Shown: positions 8,310 through 16,986 of the stretch, piece by piece | Layout: every line of letters begins with the position of its first letter | Numbering within the stretch: position 1 is the stretch's first letter | Assembly (NCBI GenBank): GCA_963831605.1 | Contig: CAWHQR010000013.1 | Location: 1 to 48,779 of the forward strand | Origin: DASUPK01 sp963831605 | GTDB taxonomy: Bacteria; Actinomycetota; Thermoleophilia; Solirubrobacterales; 70-9 | Length of the DNA: 48,779 nucleotides | Reading direction: 5' to 3' | Translations under genes and position numbers: made by a program | Notes under the pieces: model-generated | Database searches by the model: none | What the model was told of the DNA's origin: nothing | What the model saw: only the letters and a program-made list of their open reading frames with translations

Positions 8310-9893
8310 ATGCCCGCACTCCCGATGACTCCTCCCGACGACAACGCCGGCCGGTCGAGCTGGCTTCAGCCATCCCCCGAGGACGAGGGGCTGAAGCGGT
8401 ACGTCGAGACGATCCGAGAGCGGATCTGGCTCGTCGTCATCGCCCTCGTGGTGACCACAGGAGTGGCCGTCCTCTATGTGGTCACGGCCCAGAAGACCTA
8501 CCAGGCCCAGGCACAGCTCCTGATCACCCCAACCCCAGCGACGGATCCCGTGCTGGCCAGCCTCGGTCTTCTCGTGGAGTCGAGCGACCCGACCCGCGAC
8601 GTCGAGACCGCGACCCAGCTGGTGAAGACACCGCAGGTGGCCGCGCTCGTCAAGACGAAGCTCCACTCGCCGGACAGCACGCAGTCGCTCCTCAACAAGG
8701 TTTCCTCAGACCCCGTGGCTCAGAGCAACCTGGTTGCGGTCACGGCCACGGAGAACAGTCCTGACGCAGCGCGGGATCTGGCAAATGCCTTCGTCGATTC
8801 GACTGTCCAGGAGCGGAGCACCTCATTCCAGCAGGAGGTCGACGCTCGACTCTCGCAGTTACAGGCCTCGTCCACGACCAGCAAGGACGTCGGGGAACTG
8901 GAGGCTCTGAAGGGCGCACCCGATCCGAACTTCCGCGTCTCAACCCGCGCGGAGACGCCAACGGGCCCCTCGTCGCCCAAGCCTCTGCTCAGCATCGCGG
9001 CTGGCATCTTCGCCGGTCTGGTGCTCGGCATCGGCGGGGCTTTTCTTGCTCAGACGCTCGATCCGACCCTGCGGCGCGAAGCTCAGCTGCGCAGGCTCTA
9101 TCGCCTTCCCATCCTGGCCCGTGTCCCGCGCCAAGGGAGTCGCCGTGGCAAGCACGAGCCCCTTGGGCCCAGGCGGCTCTCACCGGCCGGGGCCGAGGCC
9201 TACCGGACCCTTCGGGCGACGGTCGCTCGCCGTGAGCCCGCGGACGAAAAGGGCGGTCAGGTGATCCTGGTCACCGGTCCGTCGGCCGGGGAGGGAAAGA
9301 GCACCACCGCCGTCAACCTCGCGTCCGCCCTCTCTCTCACCGGGAAGGACGTGATCCTGATCGAGACCGATCTGAGGCGACCGTCCCTCGGACCCGTCCT
9401 GGGGATGAAGCCGAGCAAGGGCGGCGTCGTGAGCGTGCTGATCGAGAACACTCGTCTCGCCACCGCACTCACGTCGAGCTCCGCGTACGGTCCGAATCTG
9501 CGCGTTCTCCTTGCCGACCAGATGGGGAGCGGCTGGATCACGGACCTCTTTTCGATTCCCGCTGCGGACGCGATGGTGAACGACGCCAGGCGGCTCGCTG
9601 ACTACGTCGTGATCGACTCACCGCCGCTGAACGAGGTCGTCGATGCCCTGCCTCTCGCCCGCCAGGCCGATGACGTCCTGATCGTCGTGCGGCTCGGCAC
9701 CACTCGGCTGGACCGGCTCAATCAACTTGCGGAGCTGCTGGCGGAGAGCGACATCACGCCGATCGGCTTCACGGTCGTCGGCGCGAGTCAGCCTGGGCGC
9801 AGCGGGTACTACCACGCAGCCGCCAGCCAGGCCGAGGCCGACGGTCAGCATTCAAGCCGTCTGCCGTTCAAGGCGCCGTCGCGAACAGCCTGA
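8310..9893 (+). CDS. Polysaccharide co-polymerase fused to BY-kinase-like ATPase
   Basis: A 527-aa Wzz-type protein. First membrane helix at residues about 38-60, an extracytoplasmic part at 61-225 with YQAQAQLLITP and a Pro-rich end, second helix at 226-248, then a cytoplasmic ATPase. The ATPase has Walker A (VTGPSAGEGKST, residues 321-332), Walker A' (ILIETDLRRP, 349-358) and Walker B (YVVIDSPP, 432-439), the hallmarks of CpsD/CapB-like tyrosine kinases. The C-terminus has only YY at 500-501 rather than a clear Tyr cluster, so autophosphorylation control may be reduced. It controls chain length and export together with Wzy. A second ATG at codon 6 is possible. It lies 11 bp upstream of the polymerase gene and is probably in the same operon. 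Confidence 0.9.
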   Translation: MPALPMTPPDDNAGRSSWLQPSPEDEGLKRYVETIRERIWLVVIALVVTTGVAVLYVVTAQKTYQAQAQLLITPTPATDPVLASLGLLVESSDPTRDVETATQLVKTPQVAALVKTKLHSPDSTQSLLNKVSSDPVAQSNLVAVTATENSPDAARDLANAFVDSTVQERSTSFQQEVDARLSQLQASSTTSKDVGELEALKGAPDPNFRVSTRAETPTGPSSPKPLLSIAAGIFAGLVLGIGGAFLAQTLDPTLRREAQLRRLYRLPILARVPRQGSRRGKHEPLGPRRLSPAGAEAYRTLRATVARREPADEKGGQVILVTGPSAGEGKSTTAVNLASALSLTGKDVILIETDLRRPSLGPVLGMKPSKGGVVSVLIENTRLATALTSSSAYGPNLRVLLADQMGSGWITDLFSIPAADAMVNDARRLADYVVIDSPPLNEVVDALPLARQADDVLIVVRLGTTRLDRLNQLAELLAESDITPIGFTVVGASQPGRSGYYHAAASQAEADGQHSSRLPFKAPSRTA

Positions 9894-9904
9894 CGGCGTC
9901 CGCC

Positions 9905-11290
9905 ATGGCGCTCCGGCACAACCCCATGCGCCTGTTGGTCGCCGGGGCGGCGGCGTTCAGCGGCCTGCTGCTCGGGCTGCTCGCCGGATTGAATCCCGCG
10001 CTCGCGATTCTGGCGTCGATCACCTGCGCCTACGTGCTGATCACCTTCGCGGACCTGAGTATCGGGCTGTCGATCTTCGTCGTCGTCTCGTTCCTTGAGG
10101 TTCTCTCGACCGGCGGTCTGGCTGAGAATCTGGCGAAGCTGCTCGGCCTCGTACTGGCACTCTCCTGGCTCGCTCTGATCGCCACGCGCTCCGACTCCAC
10201 GACGGATCTGTTCACTGCCCACCCCGTGGCGGCGTACGTGCTGATCCTCCTGGTCGGTTGGAGCGCGCTGAGCTCGGTTTGGGCAGCGGATTCGGGGGTC
10301 GCGATCTCCACCACATCGAGGTATCTCCTCAATGCGACGCTCTACGTAATCGCCTACACCGCAATCGACAGCCGGAAGGTCGCCCGAAGGGTGATCATCG
10401 CCTTCGTCCTTGGCGCTGTTGCGGCCGCAGGCTACGGGCTCATTGTCAGCCCGGCTTCGCCCGATGAAGCGGGTCGGCTTGCCAGCGGAGCCCTGGACCC
10501 GAACTATCTGGCGGCGGTTCTCGTCGGCGGAATCTTCCTGAGCTTGGGGCTGGCAGCGGCGTCAAAACGCGGAACGGGCGCATCATTGCTCGGCCTCGGC
10601 GGCGCCGCATTTTGCCTGCTGTCCCTCTTCCTCACGGCTTCGCGTGGAGGGTTAGTCGCGCTGATAGTTGCGGCGCTCGCCGCGATCGCGTTCGGAGGCC
10701 GGTGGCGAGGGTTCGTCGCCGTCTTAGCTCTTTTGTTCGCGTTCGGTGGCTATCTCTACTTCGCCACGATCGCGCCGCAGAGCGACCGCGATCGCATCAG
10801 CCAGGTGACTCAGGGCGAGGCCGGCACGCAGGAGGGCCGAGCGACGATCTGGAAGGTCGGATGGAGGATGTTCGAAGCACAGCCGGTGGAGGGTGTCGGC
10901 GCCGGCAACTTCCCGACGGCAGCCCTGAAGTACGTGGTCCGCCCCGGTCAGGCGCCCCGAAGTGATCGCCTGATCAGTGAACCGGCGGTGGCCCACAACA
11001 CCTACCTCGGGGTACTTGCCGAGCTCGGGTTGGTCGGAGGCGCGCTGTTCTTCTCATTGATTGCGTTCTCGGTCGGCTCAGCCGCCGTCGCCGCTCGTCG
11101 CTTCCGCGACTTCGGAGACCGGCAGATGGAGGCACTCTCGCGCGGGCTGTTTGCAGCGGTGGTAGGAGTGCTCGCCGCGGACTTCTTCCTCACCGCGGAA
11201 TCGAGCAAGCAGCTTTGGCTCTTACTGGGACTCGGGCCTGCCTTGCTGGCCATTGCCAACCGAACGAACCCCGAGCGCGAGCAGTCCTAG
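9905..11290 (+). CDS. O-antigen ligase/polymerase (Wzy/WaaL family)
   Basis: A 461-aa protein with roughly 11-12 membrane helices and a larger extracytoplasmic loop at residues about 295-360. The loop carries the family pattern: ATIWKVGWRMFEAQPVEGVG, then AGNFPTAA, and AVAHNTYLGVLAELG before the next helices. These proteins join undecaprenyl-linked oligosaccharides or transfer the polymer to an acceptor. The gene directly follows the co-polymerase, which favours a Wzy polymerase role. Its end overlaps the convergent glycosyltransferase stop by 4 bp. It may stand in for the frameshifted polymerase upstream, or the two may act on different polymers. Confidence 0.88.
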   Translation: MALRHNPMRLLVAGAAAFSGLLLGLLAGLNPALAILASITCAYVLITFADLSIGLSIFVVVSFLEVLSTGGLAENLAKLLGLVLALSWLALIATRSDSTTDLFTAHPVAAYVLILLVGWSALSSVWAADSGVAISTTSRYLLNATLYVIAYTAIDSRKVARRVIIAFVLGAVAAAGYGLIVSPASPDEAGRLASGALDPNYLAAVLVGGIFLSLGLAAASKRGTGASLLGLGGAAFCLLSLFLTASRGGLVALIVAALAAIAFGGRWRGFVAVLALLFAFGGYLYFATIAPQSDRDRISQVTQGEAGTQEGRATIWKVGWRMFEAQPVEGVGAGNFPTAALKYVVRPGQAPRSDRLISEPAVAHNTYLGVLAELGLVGGALFFSLIAFSVGSAAVAARRFRDFGDRQMEALSRGLFAAVVGVLAADFFLTAESSKQLWLLLGLGPALLAIANRTNPEREQS

Positions 11291-12492
11291 CCGCGTCTTC
11301 CGCCCTCAATATTGGCGCTGTACAGTTCCTCATAGAACGTCTCGATTCGCTTGACGGTCGCGGCCAAGGTGAACTGGTTGCGCCGTCTCCTCCTCCCGGC
11401 CTCCCCCATCTGTCTCGCCATCTCCGGATCTGCGAGCACCCGCTCGATTCCTGCCGACAGTGCCCGGGAATTGCCGGGCTCGACGAGGATCCCGGTCTCC
11501 CCGTCGGCCACGATGTCCGGAACTCCGCCGACGCGGGTGGCGACCACTGGCAGTGCGGCATCCATGTATTCCATGATGGACAGCGGACTGCCCTCATAGG
11601 CCGAGCTGAGAACCCCAATGTCGAATGCGGCCAGGACGCGCGGAATGTCATCTCGAAGCCCGAGAAAACGGACGAGTCCACCGGCCCGGTGTTGCGAGAC
11701 GAGCTCGTGAAGCCGAGCAGTCTCCTGCGGAATGCTTGGGTCCTCACCGCCGACGATGAGCAGGACCAGTCCGGGGACCTCCTCCCGAACCCGGATTGCG
11801 GCATCGATCAATACATCAAGCGCCTTCTGTGGGCGCAGGGCCGCCACCGTCCCGATGACGGGCTGTGCCGGGTCGATGCCGAGTTCGGCGCGGACCTCGG
11901 CCCGGGCGGACTCGGGCGCCGGCTCGATCTCGATTCCATTCGGGATGAACCTCGTCTTCTCTGGCGGGATTTTTTCGATGTCCATCATCTTCCGCTGGTC
12001 CTCTCGAGAGACCGCGACGAACGCGTCCGCGGTCGACGCGATCAGGCGACGGTCCAGGATGGATCGCACCCGATCCCCGCTGTACGACCAGGTGTGCTCA
12101 TGGGCGATGAACACCGGCGGCCGGACGAGGCGGGCAAGCATCGCCGCCCACACGTTCGATCCGAACTTATGGCTGTGCAAGATGTCGACGCCGCCGTTGC
12201 ACAAGCGTCGCACGACCGGGCGCCAGGGGCGAAGGTCGAGTCGAGCCGCGCGCTCGATGCCGATGAACTCGACTCCTGCAGCGGCGAGCTCATCGAGTCC
12301 CCTCTGATGCTCTGGTTCGGGCTCCCACCGGGTCACGCAGTAGGTTGGCTCGAAACGATCAGGATCCAGCCGTTGCGTGATTTCACGGGCCAGAGATTCG
12401 CCACCTCCATGTGTCCCGATGCCATCGACGAGCGTCAGCACCTTGAGTCTGGCGTTTCCAATCTGACCCGATGAGTGCACGGCGCGCGGCAT
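11287..12492 (-). CDS. Glycosyltransferase family 4 (GT-B)
   Basis: A 401-aa GT4 protein from the ATG at 12492. The N-domain begins LKVLTLVDGIGTHGGGESLA with a Gly-rich loop. The C-domain has VIGTVAALRPQKALDVLIDA and the acidic pair region SSAYEGSPLSIMEYMDAALPVVATRVGG. It is expected to add a sugar to the lipid-linked intermediate. The ATG at 12492 lies in the same CATG as the flippase start on the opposite strand, leaving no room for either promoter; a downstream GTG (VLTLVDG) may be the true start. The stop overlaps the convergent polymerase stop. Confidence 0.85.
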   Translation of the reverse strand: MPRAVHSSGQIGNARLKVLTLVDGIGTHGGGESLAREITQRLDPDRFEPTYCVTRWEPEPEHQRGLDELAAAGVEFIGIERAARLDLRPWRPVVRRLCNGGVDILHSHKFGSNVWAAMLARLVRPPVFIAHEHTWSYSGDRVRSILDRRLIASTADAFVAVSREDQRKMMDIEKIPPEKTRFIPNGIEIEPAPESARAEVRAELGIDPAQPVIGTVAALRPQKALDVLIDAAIRVREEVPGLVLLIVGGEDPSIPQETARLHELVSQHRAGGLVRFLGLRDDIPRVLAAFDIGVLSSAYEGSPLSIMEYMDAALPVVATRVGGVPDIVADGETGILVEPGNSRALSAGIERVLADPEMARQMGEAGRRRRRNQFTLAATVKRIETFYEELYSANIEGGRRG

Positions 12493-14044
12493 GGATGTCC
12501 AGTCTGGCGGAAGCGGTTTGACAATCCCGCCAGATCCGGACCCAGCAGAGACTGAGTTCGGCGACGCGTCCAATCGACTCACGGGCACCGTGATCAGGGG
12601 AGCGGGCGTCGCCAGTCTCGGCTACCTCATGACCCAGGTCCTCACCCTGGCCATCTTTCTGGTTCTCGCCCGCCTCGCCACACCTGATGATTTTGGGGTG
12701 TTCGCCGCGGGCACGATCATCGTGAACACCGGAGGCCTCTTCACTGAGTCTGGCATGCTGGCCGCGCTGATCCATAGGCGGGACCGGATCGATGAGGCCG
12801 CGAGCACGGCTGTGATCTCGACGGCGGTGGGGGGACTCCTGGTCAGCCTACTTGCGCTTCTCGCCTCCCCCCTGGTCGGAGCCTTCTTTAGCAGCGATCG
12901 GGTCGGAAGCCTGGCGGCAGGAGCCTCGGGTTTGCTGTTCATCAGAAGCCTGAGAGTCGTCCCCGAGGCGCTTCTGCAGAGACGATTTTCGTTCTGGAGG
13001 CGGATGCTGGTCGAGCCAGTGCAGGTCATCGCATTCGGCGCCGCCGCCATCGTCGCCGCGGCGAATGGACTGGGGCCGTGGGCGCTCGTCATCGGTTACT
13101 ACGTCTCGGCCGTCACAGACGTCCTGCTGTCCTGGTTGCTGTTGCGGTGGCGTCCCCGGTTCAGGCTGGCGTCCTTCGCGATGTGGCGAGAGCTGGTGGC
13201 CTACGGTCGTCATGTGCTGACCTCCAATATCCTCATCCGGCTGAGTGACCAAGTGCCCAACCTGCTGATTGGCCGATTTGTCGGAAAAGGCGCGTTGGGT
13301 CAATACCGATATACGGACCGCCTGGCGTCGACGCCGCTCTCGCTCGTACTGGCTGCGGCTTCTTATGTGGTCCTTCCGGCGTTCGCGCGTATTTCGCACG
13401 ACGAGAGCCGAATCCGCGGGGCCTTTCAGCAGTCGCTCCACTGGTTCTCGGTGATAGCAACCCCGATGGGCCTCATCTTCATTCCCTTTGGAATCCCACT
13501 CGCTGTGGTGTTGTTCGGCGAGACATGGAGGGACGCCGGTGAGGCGGCAATTGCGCTGGGCCCGTTCGTGGTGGGCGCGTCCTTCTGCAATCTGACCGCA
13601 GAGGTGTTGAAGGCGCTGGGTCGGCCCCGGCTCCTGAACCATGTAAATGCCGCCATCGCCGGCTGCTGCACGCTGGCGATGGTCGCCCTCCTCCGTTTCG
13701 ATCTCATCGGGGTAGCGGCCGGGGTCTCGATTGGAACCTCGTTGGGTGCCGCGTACGCCCTGCGGTTGGCAGGACGCCTCCTTGACCTCACGGCTGGCGC
13801 GATTCTGCGCGAGATCTGGCCCGCGATGGCTGCCGGGGTTGCCATGGTCGTGATCGCGCTGCCGTTGGCTCGCCTGGTGGACCCAACGTCCTATGGAACG
13901 GTGGCCGGACTGCTTCTGCTCGCGGCGGAGGGTGCTGTGGCGCTTGGGGTGTACGCGCTGGCTCTGCAAATGTTCGCTCCTGACACCTTCCAGAGAGTTC
14001 GTCACCTCGTCGGAACGGCACGCAAGCCGGAACCGTCAGGTTGA
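12491..14044 (+). CDS. Polysaccharide flippase, Wzx/MOP superfamily
   Basis: A 517-aa integral membrane protein with 12-14 predicted helices. The first ~35 residues are polar and cytoplasmic. The family pattern is seen at VIRGAGVASLGYLMTQVLTLAIFLVLARL followed by TPDDFGVFAAGTIIV, and again near LGQYRYTDRLASTPLSLV, as in WzxC-like O-unit and colanic-type translocases. It would flip the undecaprenyl-linked repeat unit across the membrane for the Wzy and Wzz partners in this locus. It is followed after 7 bp by a GT2 gene on the same strand. The start is uncertain: the ATG overlaps the divergent GT4 start and a GTG at VIRGAG is an alternative. Confidence 0.88.
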   Translation: MDVQSGGSGLTIPPDPDPAETEFGDASNRLTGTVIRGAGVASLGYLMTQVLTLAIFLVLARLATPDDFGVFAAGTIIVNTGGLFTESGMLAALIHRRDRIDEAASTAVISTAVGGLLVSLLALLASPLVGAFFSSDRVGSLAAGASGLLFIRSLRVVPEALLQRRFSFWRRMLVEPVQVIAFGAAAIVAAANGLGPWALVIGYYVSAVTDVLLSWLLLRWRPRFRLASFAMWRELVAYGRHVLTSNILIRLSDQVPNLLIGRFVGKGALGQYRYTDRLASTPLSLVLAAASYVVLPAFARISHDESRIRGAFQQSLHWFSVIATPMGLIFIPFGIPLAVVLFGETWRDAGEAAIALGPFVVGASFCNLTAEVLKALGRPRLLNHVNAAIAGCCTLAMVALLRFDLIGVAAGVSIGTSLGAAYALRLAGRLLDLTAGAILREIWPAMAAGVAMVVIALPLARLVDPTSYGTVAGLLLLAAEGAVALGVYALALQMFAPDTFQRVRHLVGTARKPEPSG

Positions 14045-14051
14045 TCGCAAG

Positions 14052-15002
14052 ATGACGAAACCGGCTTTCACGATTGTGATCGCAGCCTTCAACGAGTGCG
14101 ATCTGGTCGGAACCGCGATCCGCTCTGTCATCGCTCAAACTCGGCGAGATTGGCGGCTGATCGTCGTCGATGACGGTTCGACAGACGGAACCGCGGAGGC
14201 TGTGAGCGGCTTCGTCGAAACGGATCCGCGCGTCGAGCTCCTTCGCAAGCCGAATGAGGGACTTGCTGCCGCGCGCAATACGGCCATCAAGGCCTCCGAA
14301 TCCCCTTTCGTCTGCTTTCTGGACGCGGACGACTTGTGGCTGCCCGGGTACCTCGACGCGATGGCTTCGGCGCTGGACGACAACGAGGACGCTGGGGTGG
14401 CTTATGCAGATGCCTGGGCCATGGACATCGGAACCGGCCGGTTCCGCGTTGGCACGGTGATGCAGACGTGGGGCGCGCCCGAGAACCTGCCGGAGGATCC
14501 CGAGTCGATGATGCGCCTCATGGTGCGGCGCAACTATGTCTGGGTTTCGGCCACTGTGCGCCGCCAGGCACTCACGGACGCCGGGCTCTTCCGGCCCGAG
14601 TTCCGAGTCGCGGAGGACATCGACCTCTGGTTTCGAGTCCTCGCCTGCGGCTACGGAATGGTCCAGGCACCTGGCGGACCTCTCGGGATCAAACGCGAGA
14701 GAGCCGGCGCGCTGACGGCGCGCGAGTTCGAGATGGTCGCCGGCGTGCGACAGGTGATGCTCCAGGTATCGTCAAATGAGCAGATCCCCCTCGACGTACA
14801 AGGTCTCGCGAAACAGCGAGAAACTGAACTGAGCCACCGGATGGCCGTCCTGGGCGGGAAGAAGCGTGCCCGTCTTCTGACGCTCAACGCCTATAGGAAA
14901 CTGGGAGCCGCGAGGCGGCTCATGACGGATCGATTCCGCTGGCGGAACGAAGTCCCCAACGAGGTCAGGGCCGCGTTTCCCGACCTTGTTGAATCCGATT
15001 GA
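14052..15002 (+). CDS. Glycosyltransferase family 2 (GT-A)
   Basis: A 316-aa soluble GT-A enzyme. It starts MTKPAFTIVIAAFNECDLVG, with the nucleotide-binding DDGSTDGT at residues 40-47 and the metal-binding DADD at 92-95 (FLDADDLWLPGY). The acceptor region contains FRVAEDIDLWFRVLACGYG. The start at 14052 is chosen because the frame upstream is out of register with the flippase and lacks protein character. It lies 7 bp after the flippase and 18 bp before the GT47 gene, in one apparent operon. It would add a sugar from an NDP donor with inversion; the specificity is unknown. Confidence 0.85.
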   Translation: MTKPAFTIVIAAFNECDLVGTAIRSVIAQTRRDWRLIVVDDGSTDGTAEAVSGFVETDPRVELLRKPNEGLAAARNTAIKASESPFVCFLDADDLWLPGYLDAMASALDDNEDAGVAYADAWAMDIGTGRFRVGTVMQTWGAPENLPEDPESMMRLMVRRNYVWVSATVRRQALTDAGLFRPEFRVAEDIDLWFRVLACGYGMVQAPGGPLGIKRERAGALTAREFEMVAGVRQVMLQVSSNEQIPLDVQGLAKQRETELSHRMAVLGGKKRARLLTLNAYRKLGAARRLMTDRFRWRNEVPNEVRAAFPDLVESD

Positions 15003-15020
15003 GGGGGAGCCGACTTCCGG

Positions 15021-16004
15021 ATGAGCCGAATCCACCTTCTTTCCGCAAGCCAGCCGGGCGGCCGCTATTGGGATCCACGTGCCCACTGGGACCTGAAGGC
15101 CATGCTGGAGGCCGCATCGACGGACAGGTTCAAGTCGCATCCGCTTGTCGCGCGTCCTGAGGAGGCGGACCTCGTCCTGTTCGTCGAAACGAGCACCTGC
15201 GCCGGTCCGTATTTCGAGTCAATTCGCAGGCATGAGGTCTACCGAGAGCACCGGGAGAAGTCTTATGTGTACTGCGCGACCGACGCGATCCTTCCGCTCG
15301 TGCCGGGGGTTTTCCCGAGCATCGCAAGGCGCGATTATTTGTCCGCGTGGACCCGTGCCGGTGGATACATCGGCATCCGCGAGCGCGAAGGTCTTGTGTT
15401 CGATCCGGAACGACATCCAGTGCAGCTCTTTTCATTCGTCGGGTCGAGTGCGACGCATCCGGTGCGCAGGAAGATCATGCGCCTCAATCATCCGATGGGC
15501 CAATTGGTCGATACGAGCAAGGAGCCGTCCGGTGTCTTGTCGGACGCGGAATATCAGCGTCGCTATCGGGACGCGTTATTGGACAGCGCTTTCGTTCTCT
15601 GTCCACGAGGGGGAGGCCCCTCGACTTTCCGCCTGATGGAAGCCATGATCATGGGCCGGGTTCCCGTGATCATCTCCGACGCCTGGTGCGCACCGAGCGG
15701 CCCGGATTGGGACGGGTTCTCGATCCGGGTTCCCGAAAGTGACATTGAGGACATCCCAGCACTCCTCGAGGCCCATCGGTCTGACGCTCTCGAGATGGGT
15801 CTGAACGCACGCCGGGCCTGGCTCGACTGGTTCGGGCCGGAAACGGCGTTCCATCGGATTGTCGGCTGGACCCTGGAGCTTCACACGCACTCTGGGGAGC
15901 GCGCGGGAAGTCGTCGCCTGGCCCCGTGGGCCCGAGCCGCTCGACCTTTCCACCTTCTGCGGTGGGCCAGGCATCGATTGCGGCGGGGCCGCAGGGTTAG
16001 CTAG
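15021..16004 (+). CDS. Exostosin-family glycosyltransferase (GT47)
   Basis: A 327-aa GT-B protein matching the exostosin pattern: ADLVLFVETST near residue 50, YVYCATDAILPLVPGVF, LFSFVGSSATHPVRRKIM in the middle, then SAFVLCPRGGGPSTFRLMEA (residues 189-208) and VPVIISDAW, the donor-binding segment with a conserved Glu. In animals GT47 enzymes build the heparan sulfate backbone and in plants they make xyloglucan or pectin side chains; bacterial members are found in capsule loci and are poorly characterised. Here it is the last plus-strand gene of the cluster, and its end overlaps the convergent GT2 stop by 8 bp. Its proximity to a C5-epimerase/deacetylase gene is notable. Confidence 0.8.
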   Translation: MSRIHLLSASQPGGRYWDPRAHWDLKAMLEAASTDRFKSHPLVARPEEADLVLFVETSTCAGPYFESIRRHEVYREHREKSYVYCATDAILPLVPGVFPSIARRDYLSAWTRAGGYIGIREREGLVFDPERHPVQLFSFVGSSATHPVRRKIMRLNHPMGQLVDTSKEPSGVLSDAEYQRRYRDALLDSAFVLCPRGGGPSTFRLMEAMIMGRVPVIISDAWCAPSGPDWDGFSIRVPESDIEDIPALLEAHRSDALEMGLNARRAWLDWFGPETAFHRIVGWTLELHTHSGERAGSRRLAPWARAARPFHLLRWARHRLRRGRRVS

Positions 16005-16965
16005 CCGAGGCCAATCGTCCGGTTTCACGCAGACTTGCCAGCCGCCAGAGGGCACGTGCGGCACGATCCTCGACCGGGGTGCTGTGGATCGCCGCACCGC
16101 CGGCCGCCAGGATGATCAGGCTCCACTTCAGTGTCCACCAGCCAAGCGCACCCTGTGACAGTCGCGTCAGCACGCGGCGGCCAAGCCGGTCGTCAGGGGA
16201 CCGTTCAGCTTCGCCATCCAGCAGATCGGCATGGGCGGCGACCAGTTCCGGGCTATCCGCGGCAGACCGGGTAGCACGGTCGGCGAACGCACGAAGTGAG
16301 CGCTCGTAATAGTGCTTCGCTTTCAGAGCCGGATCGAAAAGGCCGCACAGCCCTTCGCGCAGCAGCTGCAGACCGATCTCTCGATCGTCGAACATTGTCG
16401 CGGTACGCGGCCTCGCTGCCGCCGTCAGCCAGTGTCGACGACGGACCGAGACGTTGCCGCCCCAGAGCCTCCGGAGAATCGAATCGGGGTGCATCCGATA
16501 CTCCGCGCACGTCCCCTCGTATGCGTCCGAGTAGTACCGGACCGGGGCGGAGCTGAGCGGCCATCGCCGAGGGGTCGCAACCGGCATATAGCCGACAACG
16601 ACAAGGTCATCACGGTCCGCGTGATGGCGGGCATGTCCGCTAACTAGGCCCGGTGCCGCCTCGACGTCGTCGTCCAACGCCAGCAGCACCTCCGAGGTTG
16701 CGAAGGCTGCACCATGATCGCGGGCCCTTTGCAGCCGTGTGAGGCGCCGCGGTTCTTGTGGGACGGTCGTCGCCTTTATCCGCTGGTCGGTCGCAATCAA
16801 GCGCTTCAGCAGGTCGACGGTTATCGGATCACCCCCGTCGACGACCACAACCACTTCCGTGGTCGCATCATCGGCAGTCACGGCTGTCAGACAACGCGCC
16901 AGCTGCGCAGGGCGGTTCCGGGTAGGGATTACGACGCTGACGGTCGGAATCTGGTTGCGGGCCAT
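15997..16965 (-). CDS. Glycosyltransferase family 2 with C-terminal hydrophobic segment
   Basis: A 322-aa protein. The GT-A domain starts TVSVVIPTRNRPAQLARCL, with VVDGGD near residues 41-46, the metal site ALDDDVE at 96-102, and the substrate region LWGGNVSVRRRHWL then FDDREIGLQLLREG. A hydrophobic stretch near residues 272-292 (LGWWTLKWSLIILAAGGAA) may tether it to the membrane. It lies 21 bp downstream of the DegT aminotransferase and is the last gene of the dehydratase-aminotransferase operon, so it may be the transferase that uses the amino sugar made there. This partner assignment is inference from gene order. Confidence 0.82.
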   Translation of the reverse strand: MARNQIPTVSVVIPTRNRPAQLARCLTAVTADDATTEVVVVVDGGDPITVDLLKRLIATDQRIKATTVPQEPRRLTRLQRARDHGAAFATSEVLLALDDDVEAAPGLVSGHARHHADRDDLVVVGYMPVATPRRWPLSSAPVRYYSDAYEGTCAEYRMHPDSILRRLWGGNVSVRRRHWLTAAARPRTATMFDDREIGLQLLREGLCGLFDPALKAKHYYERSLRAFADRATRSAADSPELVAAHADLLDGEAERSPDDRLGRRVLTRLSQGALGWWTLKWSLIILAAGGAAIHSTPVEDRAARALWRLASLRETGRLASAS

Positions 16966-16986
16966 CGATTCGAGGTTAGTGTCGGC

